Source: Kocuria rhizophila DC2201
GTDB lineage: Bacteria > Actinomycetota > Actinomycetes > Actinomycetales > Micrococcaceae
NCBI RefSeq assembly: GCF_000010285.1
Contig: NC_010617.1
Location: 930,001-994,000, forward strand
Reading direction: 5' to 3'
Length of the DNA stretch: 64,000 nucleotides
Shown here piece by piece: positions 45,808 through 57,887 of this stretch. The notes beneath the pieces were generated by a model. That model saw only the letters and a program-made list of their open reading frames with translations, did no database searches and was not told where the DNA came from. A program made the position numbers and the translations under genes. The number at the start of each line of letters is the position of its first letter. The stretch's first letter is position 1.

Positions 45808-47391
45808 ATGGCATTCACAGATCCGCTGCGCAGTACGGCGGACTTCGACGCCGGTGACGCCGAGTGGCTCCACCTGCTGGTGGGGGACTGGCAGCTGCTG
45901 GCGGACCTCGGGTTCGGGGACCTCCTGCTGTGCTTCCCGCGCTCGGTGGTTCCCGCCCACGAGAGCCCCACGGGCCAGCCGGTCCCCGCCGAGGGCAGCG
46001 AGTTCCTGGTGCTGGCCCACGCCCGGCCCACCACGGGGCCCACGGCCTACCAGAAGGACATGGTGGGGGAGGTGGTCACGGACGCCGCCGCGCGCACGCT
46101 GCGCCGCGCCTGGATCGACCACAGCATCGAGCGTGCTGGGCCCTCGGAGTGGTCGAGTCTCGCCTCGCGCTCCGTGACCCTGGTGCCCCTCGTGCGCAAC
46201 CGGCGCACGATCGCCGTCGTCAGCCTGACCACCGACCCGCAGCGGGACAGGCTGCCCTCGCGCATGGAGCTGGTCTACCGGGAGTCGGCCGCGGACCTGC
46301 TGCGCATGGCCAACCAGGGCACGTGGCCGGACTTCGCGGTGCGCAGCGACTCCCGCCGCGGTGCGCCGCGCGTGGGGGACGGGATGCTGCGCCTGGACGC
46401 GTCCGGCGTGGTGCAGTTCTGCTCCCCCAACGGACTCTCCACGTTCCGCCGGCTCGGGCTGCAGGGGGACCTCACGGGGCAGAACCTGCTGGGGGTGGCC
46501 CGTCGTCTCCCGCTCACGGCACCGGGCGTGGACGAGACGCTGGCCCCCGTGCTGGCGGGCACCATGCCGTGGCGCGCGGAGCTGTCCACGGTGAAGGCCT
46601 CCGCGACCCTGCGGGCCATCCCGCTGCGGCAGGGCTCCGAGCGCACGGGCGCGCTGCTGCTGTGCCGCGACGTCACCGAGCTGCGCCGGCGGGACCTGCA
46701 GCTGGTGTCCAAGGACGCCACCATCCGCGAGATCCACCACCGCGTGAAGAACAACCTGCAGACGGTCTCGGCGCTGCTGCGGCTGCAGTCGCGCCGGATG
46801 CACTCGGATGAGGGCAGGAACGGATTGCAGCAGGCCATGCGGCGGGTGAGCTCGATCGCGCGGGTGCACGAGTCCCTGTCACAGGAGATCTCCGAGGACG
46901 TGGACTTCGACGACCTCATCCGCCACCAGGTCAAGCTCGCCGTGGAGACGGCGTCGGCCGGCCAGCACGTGCGCACGCGCTTCGAGGGCACGTTCGGGCG
47001 GCTGCCCTCCAAGAGTGCCACCTCCGTGGCGCTCGTGGTCAACGAGCTCGTGGCGAACGCCGTGGAGCACGGGCTCAGGGACAGGGACGGCACCGTGGTG
47101 CTGTCGGTGCGCCACCTGGAGGACGAGGCCACCGACGCGGGGGACACCCGGCGGGTGCTGGAGATCGCGATCAACGACGACGGCTGCGGGATGGGCCCCA
47201 CCGTGATCGAGGAGTCCGGTGTCAGCGCCTACCGCCCGCCCTCGGAGGGTGAGGGGCTCGGGATGCAGATCGTGCGCACGCTGGTGGCCAGTGAGCTGCA
47301 GGGCAGCATCCGCTGGCAGACCGCACCCGAGGGCGGCACGAGCGTGGTGATCACCGCCCGGTTCCCGCAGAAGGCCTTGGGACGGGGCTGA
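45808..47391 (+). CDS. pdtaS: Sensor histidine kinase PdtaS
   Basis: This 527-residue cytoplasmic kinase has an N-terminal GAF-like domain, a PAS domain (about 195-295) and a HisKA_2 dimerisation domain with REIHHRVKNNLQT (His310/His311). It ends in an ATPase domain (ALVVNELVANAVEHG, NDDGCGMG, GLGMQIV). With PdtaR, an ANTAR-type RNA-binding regulator, it controls transcription antitermination in mycobacteria; pdtaR is not in this window. The convergent whiB1 neighbour repeats the Rv3220c-Rv3219 order. AAAGG precedes the ATG. Confidence 0.92.
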   Translation: MAFTDPLRSTADFDAGDAEWLHLLVGDWQLLADLGFGDLLLCFPRSVVPAHESPTGQPVPAEGSEFLVLAHARPTTGPTAYQKDMVGEVVTDAAARTLRRAWIDHSIERAGPSEWSSLASRSVTLVPLVRNRRTIAVVSLTTDPQRDRLPSRMELVYRESAADLLRMANQGTWPDFAVRSDSRRGAPRVGDGMLRLDASGVVQFCSPNGLSTFRRLGLQGDLTGQNLLGVARRLPLTAPGVDETLAPVLAGTMPWRAELSTVKASATLRAIPLRQGSERTGALLLCRDVTELRRRDLQLVSKDATIREIHHRVKNNLQTVSALLRLQSRRMHSDEGRNGLQQAMRRVSSIARVHESLSQEISEDVDFDDLIRHQVKLAVETASAGQHVRTRFEGTFGRLPSKSATSVALVVNELVANAVEHGLRDRDGTVVLSVRHLEDEATDAGDTRRVLEIAINDDGCGMGPTVIEESGVSAYRPPSEGEGLGMQIVRTLVASELQGSIRWQTAPEGGTSVVITARFPQKALGRG

Positions 47392-47455
47392 GCGCAGCCC
47401 ACCCCGCGGGTCGACCGGGTCCTGTCCGCGCGGGGACCGGTGCCGTGAACGACGC

Positions 47456-47496
47456 GGTCCCCGCAGCCGCCTGGTGACCAGGGTGCTGCGGGGACC
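47456..47496. terminator. Bidirectional terminator between pdtaS and whiB1
   Basis: GGTCCCCGCAGC (47456-47467) pairs with GCTGCGGGGACC (47485-47496), with an inner CCTGGT/ACCAGG stem. An overlapping alternative stem, GCGGGGACCG with CGGTCCCCGC, starts upstream near 47430. Confidence 0.6.
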
Positions 47497-47556
47497 GGTG
47501 GGAACCGCGCGGGGGAGCGGTGGGCGGGGGCGGCACGCAGCCGCGGCCCCGGGGTC

Positions 47557-47805
47557 TCAGGAGGCGCGGCGGGCGCGGGCGGCGCGGCGTTTGAGGGCGC
47601 GGCGCTCGTCCTCGCTCATGCCGCCCCAGACGCCGGCGTCCTGGCCGGACTCGAGGGCCCACTGCAGGCACGTGTCCATGACCTCGCACGTGCGGCACAC
47701 GGCCTTGGCTTCCTCGATCTGCAGCAGGGCGGGGCCGGTGTTCCCCACGGGGAAGAACAGTTCGGGATCTTTCTCCAGGCAAGCTGCGCGACTACGCCAG
47801 TCCAT
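47557..47805 (-). CDS. whiB1: WhiB1-type iron-sulfur transcriptional regulator
   Basis: This 82-residue Wbl protein has four cluster-binding cysteines, Cys9, Cys37, Cys40 and Cys46 (C-x2-C-x5-C core), the GVWGGM turn and a basic C-terminal tail (RRALKRRAARARR) for DNA contact. WhiB1 binds the primary sigma factor and senses nitric oxide. The ATG at 47805 gives the canonical MDWRSRAACL start. Its position beside pdtaS is the mycobacterial order. The leader contains a terminator-like hairpin (47909-47932). Confidence 0.93.
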   Translation of the reverse strand: MDWRSRAACLEKDPELFFPVGNTGPALLQIEEAKAVCRTCEVMDTCLQWALESGQDAGVWGGMSEDERRALKRRAARARRAS

Positions 47806-47908
47806 GACGATGACACCGCTCCTTTCACATGTCGTGGTGCGCCCGCCCGCGGGCACCCTGACGACGCGGCGAGCGGCCGCGCGGAGGAAAACCTGGGTGG
47901 GACACAGA

Positions 47909-47932
47909 AAAGGCCCGGGGGATCGGGCCTTT
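47909..47932 (-). promoter_or_regulatory. Terminator-like hairpin in the whiB1 leader
   Basis: On the minus strand AAAGGCCC pairs with GGGCCTTT around an 8-nt loop and is followed by T residues. It lies about 105 nt before the whiB1 ATG and downstream of the region where the promoter should be, so it could attenuate transcription or shield the 5' end. Confidence 0.45.
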
Positions 47933-47978
47933 GGGGATCTGTCAGTAGTTTCCCACGTAAACACAGCGTAAACAAGGG

Positions 47979-47996
47979 TGTGAGCGGTACATCACA
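47979..47996. promoter_or_regulatory. TGTGA-N8-TCACA inverted repeat
   Basis: A perfect 5-bp inverted repeat in the whiB1 upstream region resembles a CRP/Cmr-type site, but with 8 instead of 6 spacer bases. GTTTACG occurs twice next to it on the minus strand. whiB1 is CRP-regulated in mycobacteria, so a relation is possible. Confidence 0.35.
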
Positions 47997-48106
47997 TCGC
48001 GGATTCGCTGCAGCCCGCGGGCTGTGCTAAGCGACCGGGTGCCGGGGCGGCCCCACCGCGGCTCACTAGAGTGGTGGCGTCCCCGATCTCCTCGAAAGGC
48101 CACCCC

Positions 48107-48538
48107 ATGAACGTCCCGGCTGCCCGCTCCACGTCCCACGCCACCGGACCGCGTCCGTGGACCGCGGCCGTGGTCTCGGTGCTCGTGGCCGTCGAGGCCG
48201 TGGCCCTGCTCGTGGTGGCTGTCGCCCAACTGGTCTCGCTCGTCACGGGACACGTGCTCCCCGTGACGGGAATCCTCTTCGCGGCCGTGGTGCTCACGGG
48301 CGGCGCCGTGTGGCTGGGCGCGGCGGCGCGCGGGGTCTGGAACGGACTGCGCTGGCCGCGGGCGGCGGTCCTCGTGTCCCAGGCGTTCCTGCTGATCGTG
48401 GGGCTCTCGTTCCTGCAGTCAGTTCCGGGGGGCTGGGGTCTGGGTGTGGCGGCCGTGGCCGTGGTCACCATCCTGTGCCTGTTCGCCCCGCCCACCGTCG
48501 CATGGATGCACCGCACACGGGACGACGCCGCTCGCTGA
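48107..48538 (+). CDS. Small four-helix membrane protein, unknown function
   Basis: This 143-residue protein has about four hydrophobic helices (first AAVVSVLVAVEAVALLVVAV) and a charged C-terminus. ATG 48107 was chosen because AAAGG lies 7 nt upstream; TAGAGT at 48067-48072 is a likely -10. A GTG at 48071 overlaps that element and is unlikely. It lies between whiB1 and the large ATPase gene. No named family recognised. Confidence 0.7.
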   Translation: MNVPAARSTSHATGPRPWTAAVVSVLVAVEAVALLVVAVAQLVSLVTGHVLPVTGILFAAVVLTGGAVWLGAAARGVWNGLRWPRAAVLVSQAFLLIVGLSFLQSVPGGWGLGVAAVAVVTILCLFAPPTVAWMHRTRDDAAR

Positions 48539-48561
48539 CCATCCTCCCCGCCGGGCACGGC

Positions 48562-51500
48562 TCACTCCTCCTGCGAGCTCGTCTGCGGCGCGTGCTTGCC
48601 GGGCGACGGGCACTGCACGGGGTCCACGGCCCCGCCCCGCAGCCAGAATCCGCGTCCCGGAGGCCCCCCGGTGCCGTGGCCGGTGAGGGAGGCGCCAAAG
48701 GCGTCCGCGTCGAACGTCCGGCGGGGTCTCAGCAGCAGGGTGTCAACGGTGTGGCGCCACGCCAGCAGGGGCGGGAACGTGACGGCCGGGGCGTCGGTGA
48801 GCTGGATCCCCACGATCAGCCGGGCCCCCGGTTCCGCCCACGCCCGGTCTCCGTGCTCCGCGTGTGACCTGGCCGGGACCCAGGCGGTGGACAGCGCCCG
48901 CAGCACCTCGGACGGCAGCCGGTCCGCGTCGTCGAGCAGCACCGTGGTGGGGCGCGTGACCCGCTGCAGCTCACCCATCAGGGCGTGCACCTCCGCGACC
49001 GTGGCCAGCACCGGCCGCAGCACGCGTGGCGGGCCGTCGTGGGGTGCGTCGGTGCCGGATCCCCCGGGAGCGACCGGACCGGTGAGGCTCCCGTGGACCG
49101 AGTCCAGGAACGTGCTGCGCCCGGACCGGGCGGGGCCGGCCACCACGAGCGTGGCCCCCGGGCCCCACGGGTGCACGGCAGTGATCCCGTCCCGCGCCAT
49201 GCCCAGGAGCAGTCCGTCCACCCGGGTGACGGGGGCTTCCCACGCCGCGGGCAGCGGAAGGGCCGGTGGCCACCGGTGCCGGCCGTGCGTCGTCGACCCT
49301 GCGGTGAACCGCCCGGCACCCTGCCGCGGCGGCGTCTCGGCGGGGGCGCCGGGGAGCTGGACCACGGCCAGGCCCTCGGGTACCGGAGCGGCACCCGAGG
49401 GGGAGCAGCGCCCTGCGGCCGGCCCGCCCAGGGCCGCGCGGTGCGGGCGCACGGTGAACGGGGGAAGTCTGGGCCAGTGCATGAGGCCGTCCGCGGGTTG
49501 GCCGGCCGGGAGGTGGAGACGGTTGGGGCACAGGTGGGACGCGCGTCCGGTCACGAGCATCCGGTCCCCGGCCACGAGCGCGGAGAGCCCGGCCGTGGTG
49601 CCGGCGTCCACGAGGGCCATCAGATCGTCCTCGAGGTGGGCCCAGGCGCCGGCGCGCAAGTGCTGGCAGCAGCGGTCCCAGTCGTCGACCGCGAGGACCG
49701 CGCGGGGCTCCGGGCCGCCGTGCCGCTCGACGTCCCCGGTGCCGTTCGCGCCCCGTTCCGTGGCCGCGCGCAGCGCTCGCAGCACGTGGGCAACGTCCGC
49801 TGGGTCCTCCGCCCGGGCCCAGCCGCGCACGGCAGGGTGCAGCACCTCGCCGTCCCCCGTGAGCAGACCGGGCACCTCACGCCCCGAGGCCGTGATCAGG
49901 TACAGGGCCACCGGTTCGCCGCCGCGCCCGGGCGCCACGACGCCGCCGGGCCCGGGGGCGTTCCGGGCGCCGGATGCGTGCCGGGCGGTCGCGTGCCGCT
50001 CGCAGGAGATCGCCGTGCAGGCGTGCAGCAGCGCCAGAAAGCTCTCGCGCACGGCCGAGGGCCGCCCGACGAGCGCCATGGACCCGTCCGTCCAGGGGCG
50101 CCACACGGCCCGGCCGCACCAGTGTCCGGCGGGATTCTCCGCGGGCCCGAGGTCGACGCCGTCCTCCGTCGCGGGCCCGGGGGAGAAGGAGTGGGGCAGG
50201 GACGTGGGGACCGCCCGCTCCGAGGCGCCCGCCTCGACGGGCACGCAGGGCCCGCGCACGGCCTCCGTGTCCCAGGCCTGCGCGACGTCCCGCACGCACG
50301 CCTCGATGCCCGCACCGGCGGTGCCCGACGTCTGGACCGGGGACGTCCCCGCGGGGACGGAGGGCCCCGACGGTCGGCGGCCGCGGTGCCCGTCCGAGGG
50401 ACCGAGGAACTCCACCGTGAGCGGTTCCGGCGCCGGGGCCCGCAACCGGGTCAGCACGGCGGCCTGCACCTCCACGGGGCCGTCCCCGCGGTCCAGGAAA
50501 CCGCGCCCCGGCAGGGACGGCGGAATCCGGCAGGCACGCCCTTCACCGATCACATCCATGGACTCCTGCTCCGTGCGCACCCGCAGGCACAGGGCCTGGG
50601 AGATGTTCGTCCGCACGTCCGCGGGCAGGGCACCCTGGGGCCGCTGGGTGGCGAGCACGAGGTGGACGCCCAGGGATCGGCCCACCGCGGCGACCACGGC
50701 GAGTTCGTGCGCGGCGTCGGGGAACGCGTCCGTGAGCATCTTGGCCTCGTCCACGACGACCACGAGCTCGCGGATCACCGGGTCCCCCGCGGCGTCCCGT
50801 GCACCCCGCAGGTCGTGGGCGCCGTGGGCGGCCAGCACGCGCTCGCGGCGCTGCAGCTCGGAGCGCAGGAACACGAGGGCGCGGCGGACCTCGTCCGGCC
50901 CCAGGTCCGTGAGCAGGGTGGTCACGTGCGGCAGCCCGTTCAGCGGGGCGAGAGCGGCGCCGCCCTTGAAGTCGACGAGCACGAACTCGAGCCGCCGCGG
51001 CGAGCACTCCAGTGCGAGTCCCGCCACCAGGGTCCGCAGCACCTCGGACTTCCCGCACCCTGTGGTCCCCGCGACGAGCAGGTGCGGGTTCTCGTCGTCC
51101 AGCTCCACGCGTTCCACGCCCCGGGCGGAGACGCCGATGGCGGTCCCGAGGGGCCGCGGGGAATCCGAGGAGGGGCCCGCCGCGCGGTCCGCGCCCTCTC
51201 CGCGCGCCGCCGCCGGGGCGGGAGCCATCCGCGACACCTTACTGCTCCGGCCGGGCTGGGTGGGCGACGTTCCCGGGGTCGGCTCGGGACGCGACGCGCC
51301 CCGCGGGTCCAGCATCTCGTGGGATGCCACGACGCGGGGCACCTCACCCTGTCCCGGCACACCGGCTGATGCCGCTGTCCGGAGCCACGCCCCGATCGCA
51401 TCGCGGGCGGTGCGCCGCGTGACGGTGTCGGCGAGGAAGTCCACGGTGGTGCGCTGCTCGTCCGCCGAGAGCCCCGGCACCGCCGCGCACTCCGGAGTGG

Positions 51501-53037
51501 ACAGGCGTAGCAGGGCCCCGAGCGCGGTGATGGTCGCGCTGCCGGCGACCGGGTCCTGGGCGGTGGACACGACCACCCGAACCACCCCGGCACGCACGGG
51601 GTGGCGGCGCGCGTCCTCCGGGGTCAGGACCTCCATCGCGGTGAGCCGGGAGGCCGTGTCGTCCGGACGACCCGCTCGGTCCCCGGGTGCCTCGGCGGCC
51701 ACGGGAGGGGCCCACGAGAGGTCGCGGGAGACGACCAGCCGTGCCAGGGCCCGAGGCCCCGTGAACAGCTGGAGGACCAGCGAGGTGAGCAGACCCTCGG
51801 TGCGCTCGCGGTCCAGGGCCAGGGTCAGCGGGGGCAGTGCTGCGAGGTCGACGAGCACGGGTGCGTGCCGGTGGGTGACGTCCTGCAGCGTCGCCGAACG
51901 ACCGCGTTCCAGCCCGCCCGCCCGGGTGCCGTGACCGAGGCGCACCCAGCGCGCGGCGTCGTCGTCCGCGCTGGGGGAACTGTCCGGGGGAACACGCGCC
52001 GGGACGGGCTGGAACCTCCTGCCGTGTGGGGGTGTCCCGACGCGGGGCCCGCCAGTGCCGGGGTGGCCCCCCGGGCCCGGTGTGACGCATGCGCGCACCA
52101 CCTCGGCCGCCGAGGGGGCGGCGTGCTCGCAGCGGCGCAGGTCGCGCTGCAGAGCGGCCGCGACACGACGTCGCTGCTCGGCCCGCACCCCGCGGTCCAC
52201 CCACCAGCCCGCGGCCGAGGTGAGCGCCCCCAGGGCGCTGAACACCAGGAAGAACCACCAGCGCGTCACCAGTGCGATGCCGATGCCCGCGAGCAGCGGC
52301 AGGGCGCCCGTGACCATGGTGGCGGCCGCGCGGCGCCGGGAGGGGACGTCCACGCTCAGCAGCTGCGCGGGATCCGCGTCACGGGCGGTGAAGCCGGCCG
52401 GCGTGCTGTTCGGCGACGTCAAGCCGGGACTCTCAGCGGTGTCATGGGGAGGGTCCAGCCGGAGCCGGCAGGCGCACCGGCCCCACCGCAGGCGGATGCT
52501 GTCCCCGGGTGCCAGGGAGGTCCCGGCGGGCAGCACACGCACCGCGGTGGCATCCACCTGCAGGGACACGGCCGTCCGCCGGTCCGTGGCCGCCCCGTGC
52601 GGAACGAGCGCGGGGCCCTCGGACGTCAGCTCCACGGCGTGGTGACCGCGGGGCAGCACCAGCCGGGTCCCCGCGCCGGTCCCCTCCGTCACGGTCAGGG
52701 TGGCACCGGTGCGGGGCCCGGTGGAGTGGGGCCCGGTGCCGGTCGCGCTCCGGTCGGGCTGACCGGGACCCGTGCCCACGACCCGGTTGGGTCCGGTCGT
52801 GGCACGCGGGGCCGTGGCGCCGCCGTCGAGCTGGACGGTGGCGCCGTCGCACAGGGGAGCGGTTCCCAGGCGGGTCAGGGACAGCGGCGTCCCGTCGACC
52901 GTGGCCAGCCCCGCGGCGCCGGTCCGCCGCTCGAGCTCAGCGGCGAGCTCGGCTCCGCTCACCCCGGGTGGCGCGGTGACGCGCACGGGGTGGGAGGTGT
53001 CGGACCCGTGGCGGACGAGGTGCAGGAGCAGGTGCAT
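48562..53037 (-). CDS. EccC/EssC-type FtsK/SpoIIIE ATPase
   Basis: This 1491-residue protein has an N-terminal ubiquitin-like/FHA-like region (about 1-215), two membrane helices (about 239-280), and a first FtsK ATPase domain with intact Walker A GTTGCGKS (near 655) and Walker B VVVVDEAKM (near 762). A degenerate middle ATPase-like domain (about 990-1230) and a last domain with GPARSGRST (near 1306, Lys replaced by Arg) and LLDDADRL follow. Such architecture powers type VII secretion. No WXG100 substrate gene or other ESX component is visible nearby. ATG 53037 was chosen from the start of the family-like N-terminus; extension upstream would overlap the divergent glycosyltransferase promoter. 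Confidence 0.82.
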   Translation of the reverse strand: MHLLLHLVRHGSDTSHPVRVTAPPGVSGAELAAELERRTGAAGLATVDGTPLSLTRLGTAPLCDGATVQLDGGATAPRATTGPNRVVGTGPGQPDRSATGTGPHSTGPRTGATLTVTEGTGAGTRLVLPRGHHAVELTSEGPALVPHGAATDRRTAVSLQVDATAVRVLPAGTSLAPGDSIRLRWGRCACRLRLDPPHDTAESPGLTSPNSTPAGFTARDADPAQLLSVDVPSRRRAAATMVTGALPLLAGIGIALVTRWWFFLVFSALGALTSAAGWWVDRGVRAEQRRRVAAALQRDLRRCEHAAPSAAEVVRACVTPGPGGHPGTGGPRVGTPPHGRRFQPVPARVPPDSSPSADDDAARWVRLGHGTRAGGLERGRSATLQDVTHRHAPVLVDLAALPPLTLALDRERTEGLLTSLVLQLFTGPRALARLVVSRDLSWAPPVAAEAPGDRAGRPDDTASRLTAMEVLTPEDARRHPVRAGVVRVVVSTAQDPVAGSATITALGALLRLSTPECAAVPGLSADEQRTTVDFLADTVTRRTARDAIGAWLRTAASAGVPGQGEVPRVVASHEMLDPRGASRPEPTPGTSPTQPGRSSKVSRMAPAPAAARGEGADRAAGPSSDSPRPLGTAIGVSARGVERVELDDENPHLLVAGTTGCGKSEVLRTLVAGLALECSPRRLEFVLVDFKGGAALAPLNGLPHVTTLLTDLGPDEVRRALVFLRSELQRRERVLAAHGAHDLRGARDAAGDPVIRELVVVVDEAKMLTDAFPDAAHELAVVAAVGRSLGVHLVLATQRPQGALPADVRTNISQALCLRVRTEQESMDVIGEGRACRIPPSLPGRGFLDRGDGPVEVQAAVLTRLRAPAPEPLTVEFLGPSDGHRGRRPSGPSVPAGTSPVQTSGTAGAGIEACVRDVAQAWDTEAVRGPCVPVEAGASERAVPTSLPHSFSPGPATEDGVDLGPAENPAGHWCGRAVWRPWTDGSMALVGRPSAVRESFLALLHACTAISCERHATARHASGARNAPGPGGVVAPGRGGEPVALYLITASGREVPGLLTGDGEVLHPAVRGWARAEDPADVAHVLRALRAATERGANGTGDVERHGGPEPRAVLAVDDWDRCCQHLRAGAWAHLEDDLMALVDAGTTAGLSALVAGDRMLVTGRASHLCPNRLHLPAGQPADGLMHWPRLPPFTVRPHRAALGGPAAGRCSPSGAAPVPEGLAVVQLPGAPAETPPRQGAGRFTAGSTTHGRHRWPPALPLPAAWEAPVTRVDGLLLGMARDGITAVHPWGPGATLVVAGPARSGRSTFLDSVHGSLTGPVAPGGSGTDAPHDGPPRVLRPVLATVAEVHALMGELQRVTRPTTVLLDDADRLPSEVLRALSTAWVPARSHAEHGDRAWAEPGARLIVGIQLTDAPAVTFPPLLAWRHTVDTLLLRPRRTFDADAFGASLTGHGTGGPPGRGFWLRGGAVDPVQCPSPGKHAPQTSSQEE

Positions 53038-53215
53038 GTGGGCAGTGAACGCGTCCCCGGTGCGACGGGCGCGCCCACGTCCACGCAGTGTGCAGACCCA
53101 CCCACGGACCCGGTGGCCGGGCGCGTCCTGTGCAGGGCTGTTGCCGCGGCCGAAGGGCGGCACACCAGCTCCGGAAGCGCGACGACCCCGGGACAACCGT
53201 GAGACAGTGAGGGCC

Positions 53216-54397
53216 ATGAAACCCCGCAAGGTCGTCATCGTCAGCCGCATCTTCCTCCCCGAACCGGCCGCCGCGTCCTTCCGCCTCGCGGCGCTCGCCC
53301 GGGGCTTCGCCGCCGAGGGCGCTCAGGTCACCGTCCTGACCACCCGCCCGCCGAAGGGCATGGACCCCGCCTCCGTCTCGGAGCCCTACGACATCGTGCG
53401 CGTGCCCGTGCTGCGTGACAGCGAGGACTACGTGCGCGGCGTGGCGCAGTACCTGAGCTTCGACGTGCAGGCGTTCGTGCGGCTGCTGGTCATGGACGCG
53501 GACATCGTCGTGAGCGAGCCGCCGCCCACCACGGGGCTCGCGGTGTGGCTCTCCAGCGCCCTGCGGCGTCGTCCGTACATCTGGTACAACCCGGACGTGT
53601 GGACCTCGGCGACCCTGAACATGGACGTACCCGGCGTGGTCACCCAGCTGATGCGCGCCGCGGAGACCGTCGCGGCGCGTGGCGCCGGGGGAGTCATCAC
53701 GGTGTCCGAGTCGATGGGCGAGGAGCTGCACCGTGTCACCGGCACCCCGTGGGACCGGATGTTCGTGGCGGAGAACGGGATCGACACGGACACGTTCACG
53801 CCGGAGGGTCCCGTGGCGGACGTGCCCGCGCCGTACTTCGTGTATGCGGGCTCGATCTCCGAGTGGCAGGGCATGGACGTGTTCGTCGAGGGTCTCGCGC
53901 GGATCCTCCCCCGCCACCCGGACGCCACCCTGCACGTGCTGGGGCGCGGCTCGGACCTGTACCGGGTGCAGGAGGTCGCCGCGCGCGTGGCCCCCGACAA
54001 CGTGGTCTTCCACGGTGTGCAGAGCCCAGCGCGCACGGCCTCGTTCCTGCGGGGCGCGGTGGCGGCCCTCGCCTCGGTGGTGCCCCACACGGGCTACGAC
54101 TTTGCGAAGCCCACCAAGCTCTACGCCGCGGCCGCGTGCGGTGCTCCCTCCATCTACGCGGGCGTGGGCGCGGGTGTCACGCTCGTGTCCGAGAACCACC
54201 TGGGCACACCGGTGGAGTTCACCCCGGACGCAGTGGCGCGGGCCATGGAGCTCGCGCTCGCCGACGCCCGCGACGGCGCCCGGGAGGAACAGCGCGCCCG
54301 CCGTGCCGCATGGGCGCGCGACCACGCCTCGCTCGCGGCCTCCGGACGGGCCGCGGCGGCCTGGGTGCTCAGTGGTTTCCACCGCGCGTCGCAGTGA
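53216..54397 (+). CDS. Family 4 glycosyltransferase
   Basis: This 393-residue GT-B enzyme has an N-terminal Rossmann half (KVVIVSRIFLPEPAAASFRL), the linker VYAGSISEWQGMDVFVEG and a C-terminal nucleotide-sugar half. The GT4 E-x7-E region is not obvious. GACAGT (53203-53208) is 7 nt before the ATG and a weak GAGG is present. It is divergent from the EccC-type gene and precedes the galactofuranan genes, so it probably acts on the same surface glycan. The sugar is unknown. Confidence 0.85.
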   Translation: MKPRKVVIVSRIFLPEPAAASFRLAALARGFAAEGAQVTVLTTRPPKGMDPASVSEPYDIVRVPVLRDSEDYVRGVAQYLSFDVQAFVRLLVMDADIVVSEPPPTTGLAVWLSSALRRRPYIWYNPDVWTSATLNMDVPGVVTQLMRAAETVAARGAGGVITVSESMGEELHRVTGTPWDRMFVAENGIDTDTFTPEGPVADVPAPYFVYAGSISEWQGMDVFVEGLARILPRHPDATLHVLGRGSDLYRVQEVAARVAPDNVVFHGVQSPARTASFLRGAVAALASVVPHTGYDFAKPTKLYAAAACGAPSIYAGVGAGVTLVSENHLGTPVEFTPDAVARAMELALADARDGAREEQRARRAAWARDHASLAASGRAAAAWVLSGFHRASQ

Positions 54398-54457
54398 CGA
54401 CGCCGCGGGCCCCGTCGGGCGCGCCGGTGCGCGTGGGCGTGATGCCGCCCACGCCGT

Positions 54458-54480
54458 CCCGTGTGTGCGAGTCACACGGG
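54458..54480 (+). terminator. Inverted repeat between the GT4 gene and glf
   Basis: CCCGTGTG (54458-54465) pairs perfectly with CACACGGG (54473-54480) across a 7-nt loop. No T-tract follows. It may end the GT4 transcript or act as an operator for glf; a -10-like TATTTT lies at 54501-54506. Confidence 0.45.
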
Positions 54481-54550
54481 GCGTGACCGGCCGCGTCAGG
54501 TATTTTTAGGCAGGACGATGTCCGTGCATGGATCACGGAAGACCCCCTAG

Positions 54551-57780
<3,230 letters not shown>

Positions 57781-57782
57781 TC

Positions 57783-57838
57783 CACGAACAAACACCGCGC
57801 CGCACGCCCCGAGTTCGTCGTGCGGCGCGGTGTTCGTG
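57783..57838 (+). terminator. Large hairpin between glfT2 and wzm
   Basis: A 15-bp stem (57792-57806 with 57819-57833) around a 12-nt loop is extended by CACGAA/TTCGTG arms. No T-tract follows. It may reduce read-through into the transporter genes or mark a processing site. Confidence 0.5.
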
Positions 57839-57887
57839 CGCCGCCAGTTCGTCCACACCTGGTCTTCAGAAAGGACTACGAGGTCAC

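Noticed and set aside
47979-47996. Canonical CRP site
   Set aside because: The spacer is 8 rather than 6 bases, so it is kept only as a candidate inverted repeat.
48562-53037. Chromosome-segregation FtsK
   Set aside because: It lacks a four-helix membrane domain and a C-terminal gamma DNA-binding domain; the FHA-like start and repeated ATPase domains fit EccC/EssC better.
53038-53250. N-terminal extension of the EccC-type protein
   Set aside because: The extra 71 residues are Arg/Gly-rich, not family-like, and overlap the divergent glycosyltransferase start region.
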